A DNA stretch of 9,547 bases from Fimenecus sp045611635 (GCA_045611635.1 JAZKXL010000018.1:1-9547), one strand, 5' to 3'. Shown: positions 1-6,488, counted from the stretch's first letter. Made by a program: numbers and translations. The notes: generated by a model from the letters alone, not told the origin.

Positions 1-356
1 TTGGTTTGAAATCAGACGGTACAGTTGTTGCGACAGGTGATAATGGATATGGTCAGTGTGATGTATATGATGTATATGATTGGACTGATATAGTAGCAAT
101 CTCAGCAGGTTATGACCATACAGTTGGCTTGAAATCAGATGGCACTGTTGTTGTGACAGGTGATAATTCTAATGGTCAATGTGATGTAAATGACTGGACT
201 GATATAGTTGCAATTTCAGCAGGTTATGGCCATACAGTTGGCTTAAAATCAGACGGCACAGTTGTTGCAACCAAATATAAAGGCGAAGAGGATTATTATT
301 ACGGTCAATGTGATGTAAGTGATTGGAAAAATATTAAAGAGCCAAAGAAAAAATAA
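1..356 (+). CDS. RCC1-repeat protein, C-terminal fragment
   Basis: The reading frame is already open at the left edge (first full codon at position 3) and ends at TAA 354-356, so only about 117 C-terminal residues are visible. They form nearly identical units of 38-41 residues with the pattern GLKSDGTVVATGDN..GQCDV..DWTDIVAISAGY.HTV. This is the RCC1-type beta-propeller blade signature. The last unit is degenerate: a KYKGEEDYYY insert replaces the TGDN segment, and the protein ends in a lysine-rich tail (KNIKEPKKK). In bacteria such repeat proteins are often large and surface-exposed, but no signal peptide or anchor is visible here, so location and ligand are unknown. The TTG at position 6 is not a real start, because the repeat continues to its left. 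The high identity between units suggests recent expansion by duplication. Confidence 0.85.
   Translation, partial: GLKSDGTVVATGDNGYGQCDVYDVYDWTDIVAISAGYDHTVGLKSDGTVVVTGDNSNGQCDVNDWTDIVAISAGYGHTVGLKSDGTVVATKYKGEEDYYYGQCDVSDWKNIKEPKKK
3..330 (+). repeat. Direct repeats encoding RCC1 units
   Basis: Three copies of a coding repeat begin with GGYTTRAAATCAGAYGG at positions 3, 126 and 240. The first unit is 123 bp and the second 114 bp. The third diverges after about 35 bp but recovers the GGTCAATGTGATGTAA segment near 303-318. The 9-bp difference between the first two units comes from a small internal duplication at 60-77. Confidence 0.85.
60..77 (+). repeat. 9-bp in-frame tandem duplication
   Basis: GATGTATAT occurs twice back to back (60-68 and 69-77), followed by GATTGG. 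The reading frame is kept, giving DVYDVYDW where the next unit has DVNDW. It adds three residues to one blade and looks like replication slippage. Confidence 0.85.
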
Positions 357-368
357 CAAAATAAAAGA

Positions 369-394
369 CCGAGAGATTTTCTCTCGGCCTTTTT
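369..394. terminator. Bidirectional rho-independent terminator
   Basis: A perfect 7-bp stem, CCGAGAG (369-375) and CTCTCGG (381-387), has an ATTTT loop. It is followed on the + strand by CC and a run of seven T. On the minus strand the hairpin is followed by a T-rich stretch (TCTTTTATTTTG). It lies between the convergent RCC1 gene and serine hydrolase gene. The + strand T run reaches the hydrolase stop codon at 395-397. Confidence 0.9.
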
Positions 395-1984
395 TTATTT
401 CTTTTTAATTCCCTCAATAAATTTGCCATAGTGTTTTGGCTCAACAAGTGGGGGAAGGAACTGCACAAACTTTTTAAAGGCGGTGCAAATTGTTTTGTTT
501 GGAATAACTTGGTCAAAAAATCCACCAAGAGTGGCAAGAATGTCACCAACATAAGGTGTGCTTGATGGCGACATTACAACCTTGTCATTTGCTCTAAAAT
601 TAAACACCATATTGCGCTTGCCTACCGTTTGAATTGGGCGGATAGAAAGAAGCAAGGTTTCGTCATCAATCCAAGTGGCGTTTGAACAAACTTTAAACTC
701 AATTTGACCTAAGGTCATTGTAGAATAGCGGTAATGTCCATCCATACCCACCATAATTTTGTTATGCTCGTTGCCTTCACTCCAACGGAAAGAACATTCA
801 TCACCGTTAAAGTTAAACTTAACCATATCAATATTACCTGCTTTATCGGTCATCATATATGTAACCGCAAGTGGCAACACGCTAACTTGAAAGCCCACAA
901 GGTTAAGTAAAAGTTTTTTGCGGAATTTAATGTATCTATCATCAATTTCGTGCTCTTTTGCAGGGTGTTCACTGTATGCTAGTGGAACAGGGTGTGATGT
1001 TTCAAGTGCTGTATTTTCATCCGCTTCTTCAAATGCGCGTGGGAAGAAATCAAAAATTCCATCAAGACCCGTTTGCTCATCAGTAATTGAAGATGTAACA
1101 ACAACTACCGCATTATGTTGTGGAAAGGCAATACCAAATTGTGAAAACATACCATCAGCACGAAATCCGCCACAATGGTCAAGCCAAAAACAGTAACCGT
1201 AGCCGTATGATGCATCACTACCAGGACGGTTATATTCATTATTAATTTGCTTAGAAGATGCAAGTTTTACCCATTCTGAAGGAATAACCTGTTCACCTTT
1301 ATATTTGCCGTCTTTAAGATAGCAAAGCATAAATTTTGCAAGGTCTTGAGTTTTAAGGTAAAGTCCCCAACCGCCTGCCTCTACACCATTTGCATCAGTT
1401 TCCCAAAATGGAAAATCAATTCCCAATGGCTCAAAAAGTCTTGGCTGCAAGTATTCGCGCATACTCATACCCGTAACCTTATTGATAATTGCCGAAAGCA
1501 TATAAATATTTTCATTTATGTACAAGAATTTCTCGCCCGGCTCAAATACCCAAGGTGAGTTTATGAAATCTTCAATCCAATCAACCTTGCCCTTGTCTGA
1601 AAGAAAACTTGGTTGTTTGCCTGACGACATTCTTAAAAGATTGTGTACTGTAAGTTTTTCAAACCTTTCATCAGGATTTTTTGGTGCATATTCAGGAAAA
1701 AAGTCAAGAACTTTATCTTGAAGTGAAATAAGCCCCTCGCTAACTGCAAATCCAATAGCAGTAGAAGTGAAAGATTTGCTTACTGAATACACGGAATGGT
1801 TTGTGTCTTTGTTAAATGGCTCGTTATACCATTCAACCGCAACTTTGCCGTTGCGAATAACAATAAATGAGTGGTATTCAAGATTTTTTTCTTCAGCATT
1901 TTTAAAAAATTCGTTTAAAACTTTTGCTGAAACTCCAACACTTTGTGGAGTTTTTGCGTGTATAAGTGCTTTTGACTTACCCAT
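395..1984 (-). CDS. Beta-lactamase-fold serine hydrolase (PF00144 type)
   Basis: A 529-residue protein of the class C beta-lactamase / esterase / DD-peptidase superfamily. The nucleophile motif SxxK is S67-V-S-K70 within YSVSKSFTS. The second motif, Y155-I-N157, is within FLYINENIYML. GYGYCFWL (261-268) and RADGMFSQFGIAFP (275-288) match the third-motif region, where related esterases have GxGGQ. Residues about 310-529 form a C-terminal extension that I do not recognise. The N-terminus (MGKSKALIHAKTP) has no signal peptide or membrane segment, so the enzyme is probably cytoplasmic, unlike secreted beta-lactamases. The ATG has a good ribosome site (AGGGGG, 1991-1996). It starts 16 bp after the carboxypeptidase stop, so the two genes are probably co-transcribed. 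The substrate may be an ester, an amide or a peptide and cannot be read from sequence. The fold is secure; true beta-lactamase activity is doubtful. Confidence 0.85.
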   Translation of the reverse strand: MGKSKALIHAKTPQSVGVSAKVLNEFFKNAEEKNLEYHSFIVIRNGKVAVEWYNEPFNKDTNHSVYSVSKSFTSTAIGFAVSEGLISLQDKVLDFFPEYAPKNPDERFEKLTVHNLLRMSSGKQPSFLSDKGKVDWIEDFINSPWVFEPGEKFLYINENIYMLSAIINKVTGMSMREYLQPRLFEPLGIDFPFWETDANGVEAGGWGLYLKTQDLAKFMLCYLKDGKYKGEQVIPSEWVKLASSKQINNEYNRPGSDASYGYGYCFWLDHCGGFRADGMFSQFGIAFPQHNAVVVVTSSITDEQTGLDGIFDFFPRAFEEADENTALETSHPVPLAYSEHPAKEHEIDDRYIKFRKKLLLNLVGFQVSVLPLAVTYMMTDKAGNIDMVKFNFNGDECSFRWSEGNEHNKIMVGMDGHYRYSTMTLGQIEFKVCSNATWIDDETLLLSIRPIQTVGKRNMVFNFRANDKVVMSPSSTPYVGDILATLGGFFDQVIPNKTICTAFKKFVQFLPPLVEPKHYGKFIEGIKKK

Positions 1985-2000
1985 AAAAATCCCCCTAGAT

Positions 2001-3341
2001 TTACCCTTTAATCATTCTAATTTTTTTGCGCTTTGCCCTAATGCGCTTGCGACGGATTATAAGGCAAATATATATAATCACAAGTACTATAAAAAGCACA
2101 AAAAGAATTTTGAAAGCTATGCTTGAAAATATAGTGTTAATGATGTCTAAAATCCATAGAATTACACTGCGGTTTACACTTTCGCCAGCAACCAAATCAA
2201 CGGTTGCAACAACATTTTCACCATAAAGAATTTCAGCTTTGCCTAACACATCACCTTTTTTTATGGGCGCTTTTACAACCTTTGGTGTTTCACTTTGAAT
2301 AGGTCTTATTACAAGACTACCCGATTCAGTGCCTGATGGCACAAGTGAAGAAATCTCTTTTGCTGGAACAAGTCGCAAATGGTCAGTTTTCCAGTTGTAT
2401 TTAACATCAACAACCGTTACAACATCAGTTGTATTTGTAACTTTAGTTAACACAATATTGTCAAATGCCCACTCATAGATTTTTTTACTATCAGTAAATG
2501 CAACATTTTCTTCAACATTGTCACCGTCAATATCATACTGTGGTGCATTCATAACAATAAGCAAATAGTTGTAACCATTTTTAGATGCGGTAGAAATTAC
2601 ACAGTGACCAGCAAGTCCGGTTGTACCAGTTTTAACACCTGAAATGTATTCGCTATAGTAATCCTTAAAAGCAGGATTCATCATTTTGTTGGTGTTGTTA
2701 AGATATCTTGTGTAAGGATATTTTGCAGTAGGTGCAATTTCGTATCGTAGGGTGCTAGTGATTTCTTTAAAAGTAGGATTTTCTAAAGCATATTTTGTGA
2801 TTTTGTAAAAATCATAGGCAGTTGTAATGTTACCGCCATCTTCATCAAGACCGTGGGCATTTATGAAATTTGTATTTTCACACCCAAGATTTTTAACAAA
2901 GTCGTTCATCATAACAACAAAGTTATCAATACTGCCGCCACCGATATAGTCCGCAAGAATATTTGCAGCGTCAGCAGCTGACGGAAGCATAAGGCAATAT
3001 AAAAGCTCTTTTACTGTAAGAGTTTCACCGGCAAGAATACCAACCGTTGCGGCGTTTTGCTCATAAAGCCCGTTAAGAGATTCACGTTTGCAAGTAAGCT
3101 TAGTGCTTAAGTCATCACAGTTTTCAAGCACAAGAATACAAGTAACAATTTTTGTAAGAGATGCAGGTGCTGTTTTTTTATTTGCATTTTTATCAAAAAT
3201 TACAGTTTCATTATCGGTGTTAACAAGCAACACAATATCGGCTTCAGTTTCTAACAATGAATTGAAAGATGCTGATGCTCCTGTTGTGAAAATTCCTATT
3301 AAAATTGCAATGCAAATTAAAACTGATAACAGCTTTTTCAA
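2001..3341 (-). CDS. D-alanyl-D-alanine carboxypeptidase (S11, DacA/DacF-like)
   Basis: A penicillin-binding protein of peptidase family S11, which removes the terminal D-Ala from peptidoglycan stem peptides outside the membrane. I place the start at TTG 3341-3339, behind AGGTGA at five bases' spacing. This gives 446 residues and a clean signal peptide (LKKLLSVLICIAILIGIF, cleavage likely after ASA near residue 24). A longer reading from 3395 would add 18 residues (MLYYYCITFANNFQVGDF) that cover the ribosome site. Motifs: S61-L-T-K64 (SxxK), S121-A-A (SxN position, with Ala in place of Asn), the conserved NAHGL at 161-165, and K237-T-G239. A C-terminal PBP5_C-type domain is followed by one transmembrane helix (about 410-433) and a very basic tail (RRKRIRAKRKK). 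That helix would anchor the enzyme, whereas typical family members use an amphipathic helix. It heads a two-gene unit with the serine hydrolase. Confidence 0.9.
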   Translation of the reverse strand: MKKLLSVLICIAILIGIFTTGASASFNSLLETEADIVLLVNTDNETVIFDKNANKKTAPASLTKIVTCILVLENCDDLSTKLTCKRESLNGLYEQNAATVGILAGETLTVKELLYCLMLPSAADAANILADYIGGGSIDNFVVMMNDFVKNLGCENTNFINAHGLDEDGGNITTAYDFYKITKYALENPTFKEITSTLRYEIAPTAKYPYTRYLNNTNKMMNPAFKDYYSEYISGVKTGTTGLAGHCVISTASKNGYNYLLIVMNAPQYDIDGDNVEENVAFTDSKKIYEWAFDNIVLTKVTNTTDVVTVVDVKYNWKTDHLRLVPAKEISSLVPSGTESGSLVIRPIQSETPKVVKAPIKKGDVLGKAEILYGENVVATVDLVAGESVNRSVILWILDIINTIFSSIAFKILFVLFIVLVIIYICLIIRRKRIRAKRKKIRMIKG

Positions 3342-3364
3342 AAAATCACCTACTTGAAAATTGT

Positions 3365-3393
3365 TTGCGAAAGTAATACAATAATAGTATAAC
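3365..3393 (+). promoter_or_regulatory. Predicted sigma-A promoter for the metallophosphoesterase
   Basis: TTGCGA (3365-3370), 17-bp spacer, TATAAC (3388-3393). Start of transcription is expected near 3400, about 38 nt before the ATG at 3438. It shares four base pairs (3388-3391) with the leftward promoter's -10. Confidence 0.5.
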
Positions 3394-3414
3394 ACAAATT
3401 AAAACAATAGTTAA
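3386..3414 (-). promoter_or_regulatory. Predicted sigma-A promoter for the carboxypeptidase operon
   Basis: Read on the minus strand: TTAACT (3414-3409), 17-bp spacer, TATACT (3391-3386), with TG one base upstream of the -10 (extended -10). Transcription would start near 3379, leaving a leader of roughly 40 nt before the TTG start. Its -10 overlaps the -10 of the opposing rightward promoter. Confidence 0.6.
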
Positions 3415-3437
3415 TATAGAAAAGGAAATTTTTTGAA

Positions 3438-4127
3438 ATGATTTATATTACAGGGGATACTCATGGCGACCGCAAACGTCTTTCTCACTTTGCTTTAAGA
3501 CATTTAAAAGAAGGCGACACGCTGATTATATGCGGTGATTTTGGTTTTATGTGGAGCGGTAGCAAGCAAGAACGCAATTTTTTAATCAATTTAGGCAAAC
3601 GAAAATACAACGTTTGTTTTATTGATGGCACTCACGAAAACTTTGACTTGTTAAACAATTATGAAATCAGCCAATGGAATGGTGGCAAAGTGCATAAGAT
3701 TTATGGTAATCTCTATCACCTTATGCGTGGACAAATTTTTGAAATTGAAGGTCAGCGCATTTTCACTATGGGTGGGGGTGAAAGCTCAGATGTTGACATT
3801 AGAAAAGATGTTGACGCTTGGTCAAAAGATGAAATTCCAACTCAAGAGGAATTGCTTGAAGGTGCCGAAAATCTTGAGGTGGCAGGGTATGATATTGATA
3901 TGATTATTACTCACGAGCCACCCCTTAAAGTTAAGAGTTTCTTAAATCTTAACGACACCGCGTCATATAGGGTGACTGCCCTTAACGCTTATTTTGAAGA
4001 ACTTTCAGGCGGTTGCAAGTTTAGAAAGTGGTATTTTGGCTCCCTTCATATTGATAAATACATTTCAAAAACTCACCGTGCAGTATTCAAAGATATTGTA
4101 ATTGGTGAAACAGGTGAGAAGATATAA
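3438..4127 (+). CDS. Calcineurin-like metallophosphoesterase with altered metal site
   Basis: A 229-residue cytoplasmic protein with the metallophosphoesterase blocks in order: GD7-T-H9-G, GD34-FG, G64-T65-H66-E67, TH159-EPP and G201-S202-L203-H204. The family normally has GNH(E/D) and GHxH at the third and last blocks, so the Asn and first His are replaced by Thr65 and Ser202. By analogy with Mre11-type enzymes, both lost residues bind metal 2, while the metal 1 set (D7, H9, D34, H204) is intact. From memory, small Firmicutes relatives share the GTHENF and FGSxH forms, so this may be a subfamily trait. The substrate is unknown. AAAAGGA at 3420-3426 is the ribosome site, 11 bases before the ATG. 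The gene stands alone, divergent from the carboxypeptidase operon, with its own terminator. No signal peptide or membrane segment is present. Confidence 0.85.
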   Translation: MIYITGDTHGDRKRLSHFALRHLKEGDTLIICGDFGFMWSGSKQERNFLINLGKRKYNVCFIDGTHENFDLLNNYEISQWNGGKVHKIYGNLYHLMRGQIFEIEGQRIFTMGGGESSDVDIRKDVDAWSKDEIPTQEELLEGAENLEVAGYDIDMIITHEPPLKVKSFLNLNDTASYRVTALNAYFEELSGGCKFRKWYFGSLHIDKYISKTHRAVFKDIVIGETGEKI

Positions 4128-4132
4128 AAAAG

Positions 4133-4158
4133 GGCAACTCTTTTGAGTTGCCTTTTTA
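4133..4158. terminator. Bidirectional rho-independent terminator
   Basis: A perfect 8-bp stem, GGCAACTC (4133-4140) and GAGTTGCC (4145-4152), has a TTTT loop. It is flanked by an A run on the left and TTTTTATTTTTG on the right, so it can act in both directions. It sits 5 bp after the phosphoesterase stop and 13 bp from the stop of the convergent glycosidase gene. Confidence 0.9.
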
Positions 4159-4165
4159 TTTTTGT

Positions 4166-5755
4166 TTATTCAAATACAATTGTCATAATGCTTTTCTCAG
4201 GAAGAGGAATTTCTTTAACTTTACCATTATAAGTCTTTTTCATTTGAGCATCTTGTGTTGTTGTATAAACTGTCATATTTTTAGCGTCAACTTTAAAGTT
4301 GATGTTTCTATCAACACCCTCGTTTACAACAACTGTAACAATTTTATTGTCAGGGGTAAGGTATGAAACAAAATTTATGCCATATTTCATAACCTTAATG
4401 TTTTCAGCACCATCTTTGGTTTCAACCTCTTTAATAACGTCATTGATATTCTTTTCAGTTGAAATTTTAACGCTACCTTGTGGAATAAATTGGCTAAAAT
4501 GAGCAACTGCATAATATCTCATAGCAATTTCGTATTCGCTACAATCATTATTTGCAGCAAGAAGTCCGTCAGAGTATTTCTTGCCGTCGTCACCAATTCC
4601 AATTTCGTTTACACCTACCCAAGCAGTCCAAGAGTTAATGTTGCTAAAGTTAAGGTCGTTTGCCATAACTCGTGCTTGAAGAAGTGCGCCATCAATAGAA
4701 TCAATAGGTGCAGTGCAAGGAAGGTGACACCATTCTGACATTTCAACAGGTATATCATCTACATTTTCTTTAATCCAGTTACCAAGGCCAATTTTGTTGT
4801 TAACTAAATCATCTGACCAGTAACTATGGTATGACAATGTGCCAAGATATGGGCGAATTTCAGGGTCGTTGTAAATGTATTCAAACCATTCATAAAGTCG
4901 GAACCCAATTTCACCTGATTCAGGGCCGGCAATTTTAACATCTAGATTTTTCTTTTTAAGTTCTTTTGCTAACGCCTTGTAAACGCCGTAAATGTCGTTA
5001 GAATTATAGAAGCACCCTTCTTGACTTTGCATAGGACCATATTCTTCGCCTTGCTCGTTTACGCCGCCTTCGTGTCCCCATGACCAGTTTGGCTCATTGA
5101 TAGGGCTTATGTATTTAACAGGTACACCTTTATTGATAAAATATTCCGCGATTGTAACAAGGTATTTTGCATATGCCTCATAGTTTTCAGGTGCAATATT
5201 ACTAACCCACCAAGTTTCGTTGCCATAAGCTTTTCCGTTAAGAGTCATTGAGTAATGAGGGGAGTTTGCAAAAAGTACAACTGTATCAATGCAACCATAA
5301 GAAAGGCAAAGGTCTAAAAACTTTTGTGCTGATGCGTCACGAGTGAAATCGTATTCATATTCACCAGTTTTTTCGTTATAAACATAAAAACTTTCAGCTT
5401 TACGCCAAGGGTTAGTAATTTTTGTGTCAGGATTATCTTTAGACCCCGCACCAATGTTATAACGATAAATGTTAAGTCCTAATCCCTCTTTACTATAAAG
5501 AAGTTTAGCAATTTCTTCGGCGTTTTCACTGTTGCCTGCAATCTGTGACCACCAACAAGCAGATGCACCAAAACCGTCAAGGACTTCACCTTTTTCTTTT
5601 GCATTAATAGTAAGTACTACATCAGCGGTTTGCGACTTTTTAATAAACGCGTCAGTGTTATAGAAAATCTTTTCATAAAAAACACAAACTAATGTAATTG
5701 TTACCGCCAGCAAAACTGCGACTATTGGAATTATAATTTTGAGTGCTTTTTTCAT
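4166..5755 (-). CDS. GH30-like (clan A) glycoside hydrolase, membrane-anchored
   Basis: A 529-residue retaining glycosidase of the (beta/alpha)8 GH30 type. DGFGASACWWSQ (60-71) matches the GH30 start motif. NIYRYNIGAG (95-104) and FANSPHYSM (162-170) follow. E221 in ISPINEPNW (216-224) is the predicted acid/base, and E341 in VEMSEW (337-342) the predicted nucleophile. After about residue 430 comes a beta-rich C-terminal part typical of the family's side domain. The WW after DGFGAS resembles beta-1,6-galactanase-type members, but glucosylceramidase-, xylanase- and fucosidase-like members exist, so no substrate is assigned. The N-terminus has one hydrophobic helix (about 5-27) with no cleavage site or lipobox, so the enzyme is probably tethered outside the membrane. 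ATG is preceded by AGGTGA. It is a lone polysaccharide gene with no transporter or regulator next to it. The hpf terminator abuts its ribosome site, so its own promoter is unclear. Confidence 0.85.
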   Translation of the reverse strand: MKKALKIIIPIVAVLLAVTITLVCVFYEKIFYNTDAFIKKSQTADVVLTINAKEKGEVLDGFGASACWWSQIAGNSENAEEIAKLLYSKEGLGLNIYRYNIGAGSKDNPDTKITNPWRKAESFYVYNEKTGEYEYDFTRDASAQKFLDLCLSYGCIDTVVLFANSPHYSMTLNGKAYGNETWWVSNIAPENYEAYAKYLVTIAEYFINKGVPVKYISPINEPNWSWGHEGGVNEQGEEYGPMQSQEGCFYNSNDIYGVYKALAKELKKKNLDVKIAGPESGEIGFRLYEWFEYIYNDPEIRPYLGTLSYHSYWSDDLVNNKIGLGNWIKENVDDIPVEMSEWCHLPCTAPIDSIDGALLQARVMANDLNFSNINSWTAWVGVNEIGIGDDGKKYSDGLLAANNDCSEYEIAMRYYAVAHFSQFIPQGSVKISTEKNINDVIKEVETKDGAENIKVMKYGINFVSYLTPDNKIVTVVVNEGVDRNINFKVDAKNMTVYTTTQDAQMKKTYNGKVKEIPLPEKSIMTIVFE

Positions 5756-5763
5756 AATATCAC

Positions 5764-5794
5764 CTAAAAAATAAAGGCGGGGATAAACCCCGCC
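5764..5794 (-). terminator. Rho-independent terminator after hpf
   Basis: The stem GGCGGGG (5776-5782) and CCCCGCC (5788-5794) has a five-base loop and is entirely G-C paired. On the minus strand it is followed by TTTATTTTTT. It starts 11 bp after the hpf stop. Its T run leads straight into the AGGTGA ribosome site of the glycosidase gene. Confidence 0.9.
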
Positions 5795-5805
5795 TGAGTT
5801 TACCT

Positions 5806-6330
5806 TTATTCAAAATCCGGCTCAATTACACCGTAGCCACCATCATTTCTTTTATAAACAACGCAAATATCGTCTGTTTCAGCGTTGCGGAACATATAGA
5901 ACATGTGGCCTAAGAGTTCCATTTGTAAAATAGCTTCTTCAACTGTTTCGGGTTTTAATACCACGGTTTTTGTTCTTACAACGTCAAAATCGTCTTCGTT
6001 ATCAATATCGTTTGTAAGAATGTCATCAAAAGAAACATCACGAAGCTTTCTTTCAATGCGAGTCTTGTTCTTTCTAATTTGGCGAACAAGTGAGTCAACG
6101 CATTTGTCAAGAGCGTCTTCTAAATCATCACTGCGTTCTTGAGCGCGGAAAATCATACTTTTTTTAGTAAGCGTGATTTCACATATTTTGTCATTTTTCT
6201 CAACCGTTGCAGTGATTTTAGCCGTTGCGTCAGGTCCAAAGAATTTTTCAACCTTACGAAGCTTCTCTTCAGCCCTGTCTTTAAAATTCTCTCTTGGGGT
6301 ACATTTGCGTCCAATAATGGTAATGTTCAC
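5806..6330 (-). CDS. hpf: Ribosome hibernation promoting factor, long form
   Basis: A 174-residue protein. It has an N-terminal ribosome-binding domain (1-97, beginning MNITIIGRKCTPRENFKDRAE) and an acidic linker (about 98-117, rich in D/N/E). The C-terminal domain (118-174) contains RTKTVVLKPETVEEAILQME and HMFYMFRN. Long HPF is the Firmicutes form: the N domain blocks the tRNA and mRNA channel of the 30S subunit, and the C domain dimerises to pair 70S ribosomes into inactive 100S particles in stationary phase. The start is GTG (6330-6328), eight bases after AAAGGAG; no ATG in the right frame fits. The gene is monocistronic, with its own predicted promoter upstream and terminator downstream. 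A 7-bp inverted repeat at the start of its leader may be regulatory. Confidence 0.96.
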   Translation of the reverse strand: MNITIIGRKCTPRENFKDRAEEKLRKVEKFFGPDATAKITATVEKNDKICEITLTKKSMIFRAQERSDDLEDALDKCVDSLVRQIRKNKTRIERKLRDVSFDDILTNDIDNEDDFDVVRTKTVVLKPETVEEAILQMELLGHMFYMFRNAETDDICVVYKRNDGGYGVIEPDFE

Positions 6331-6383
6331 AACGACATCTCCTTTGCATAAGGTCAGTCTATGCTCACCTTATTTAATTTTTT

Positions 6384-6402
6384 TGAACAATATCTTTGTT
6401 CA
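6384..6402 (-). promoter_or_regulatory. Inverted repeat at the hpf transcript start
   Basis: TGAACAA (6384-6390) and TTGTTCA (6396-6402) are perfect 7-bp arms around a 5-bp spacer, at about +1 to +19 of the predicted hpf transcript. It could be an operator or a 5' RNA hairpin. On the minus strand it is followed by A residues, so it is not a terminator for this gene. Confidence 0.45.
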
Positions 6403-6407
6403 TCATC

Positions 6408-6436
6408 ATTATAGCATATATGCACATAAAAATAAA
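6408..6436 (-). promoter_or_regulatory. Predicted sigma-A promoter of hpf
   Basis: A perfect TATAAT (6413-6408) is preceded by TGC (extended -10). A weak -35, TTTATT (6436-6431), lies 17 bp away. A perfect 10-bp palindrome, GCATATATGC (6414-6423), occupies the spacer next to the -10. A/T-rich DNA upstream could act as an UP element. Transcription is expected to start near 6401, giving a leader of about 70 nt. Confidence 0.65.
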
Positions 6437-6442
6437 GTGGTT

Positions 6443-6469
6443 TTGTAAATTTTTATTTAATTTTTACAA
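6443..6469. repeat. Inverted repeat upstream of the hpf promoter
   Basis: TTGTAAA (6443-6449) and TTTACAA (6463-6469) are perfect arms with a 13-bp A/T spacer. The centre lies about 55 bp upstream of the predicted hpf start, a place where an activator could bind. The surrounding DNA is very A/T rich, so it may be due to chance. Confidence 0.3.
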
Positions 6470-6488
6470 TGTAAGGGCGAAAATCCAA

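Noticed and set aside
395..1984. Antibiotic resistance beta-lactamase
   Set aside because: The fold matches, but there is no signal peptide, and the third motif is the esterase-like form rather than KTG. Resistance is not supported.
3342..3395. Upstream extension of the carboxypeptidase start (MLYYYCITFANNF...)
   Set aside because: It covers the ribosome site AGGTGA and part of the promoter region, and it spoils the signal peptide. The TTG at 3341 gives a normal signal sequence.
4148..4366. Small + strand open frame opposite the glycosidase end
   Set aside because: It is antisense to the well-supported GH30-like gene, has no ribosome site, and its translation is Cys/Phe/Asn-rich without family features. 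Other antisense frames in the window (for example 918-1196 and 1767-2126) fail for the same reasons.
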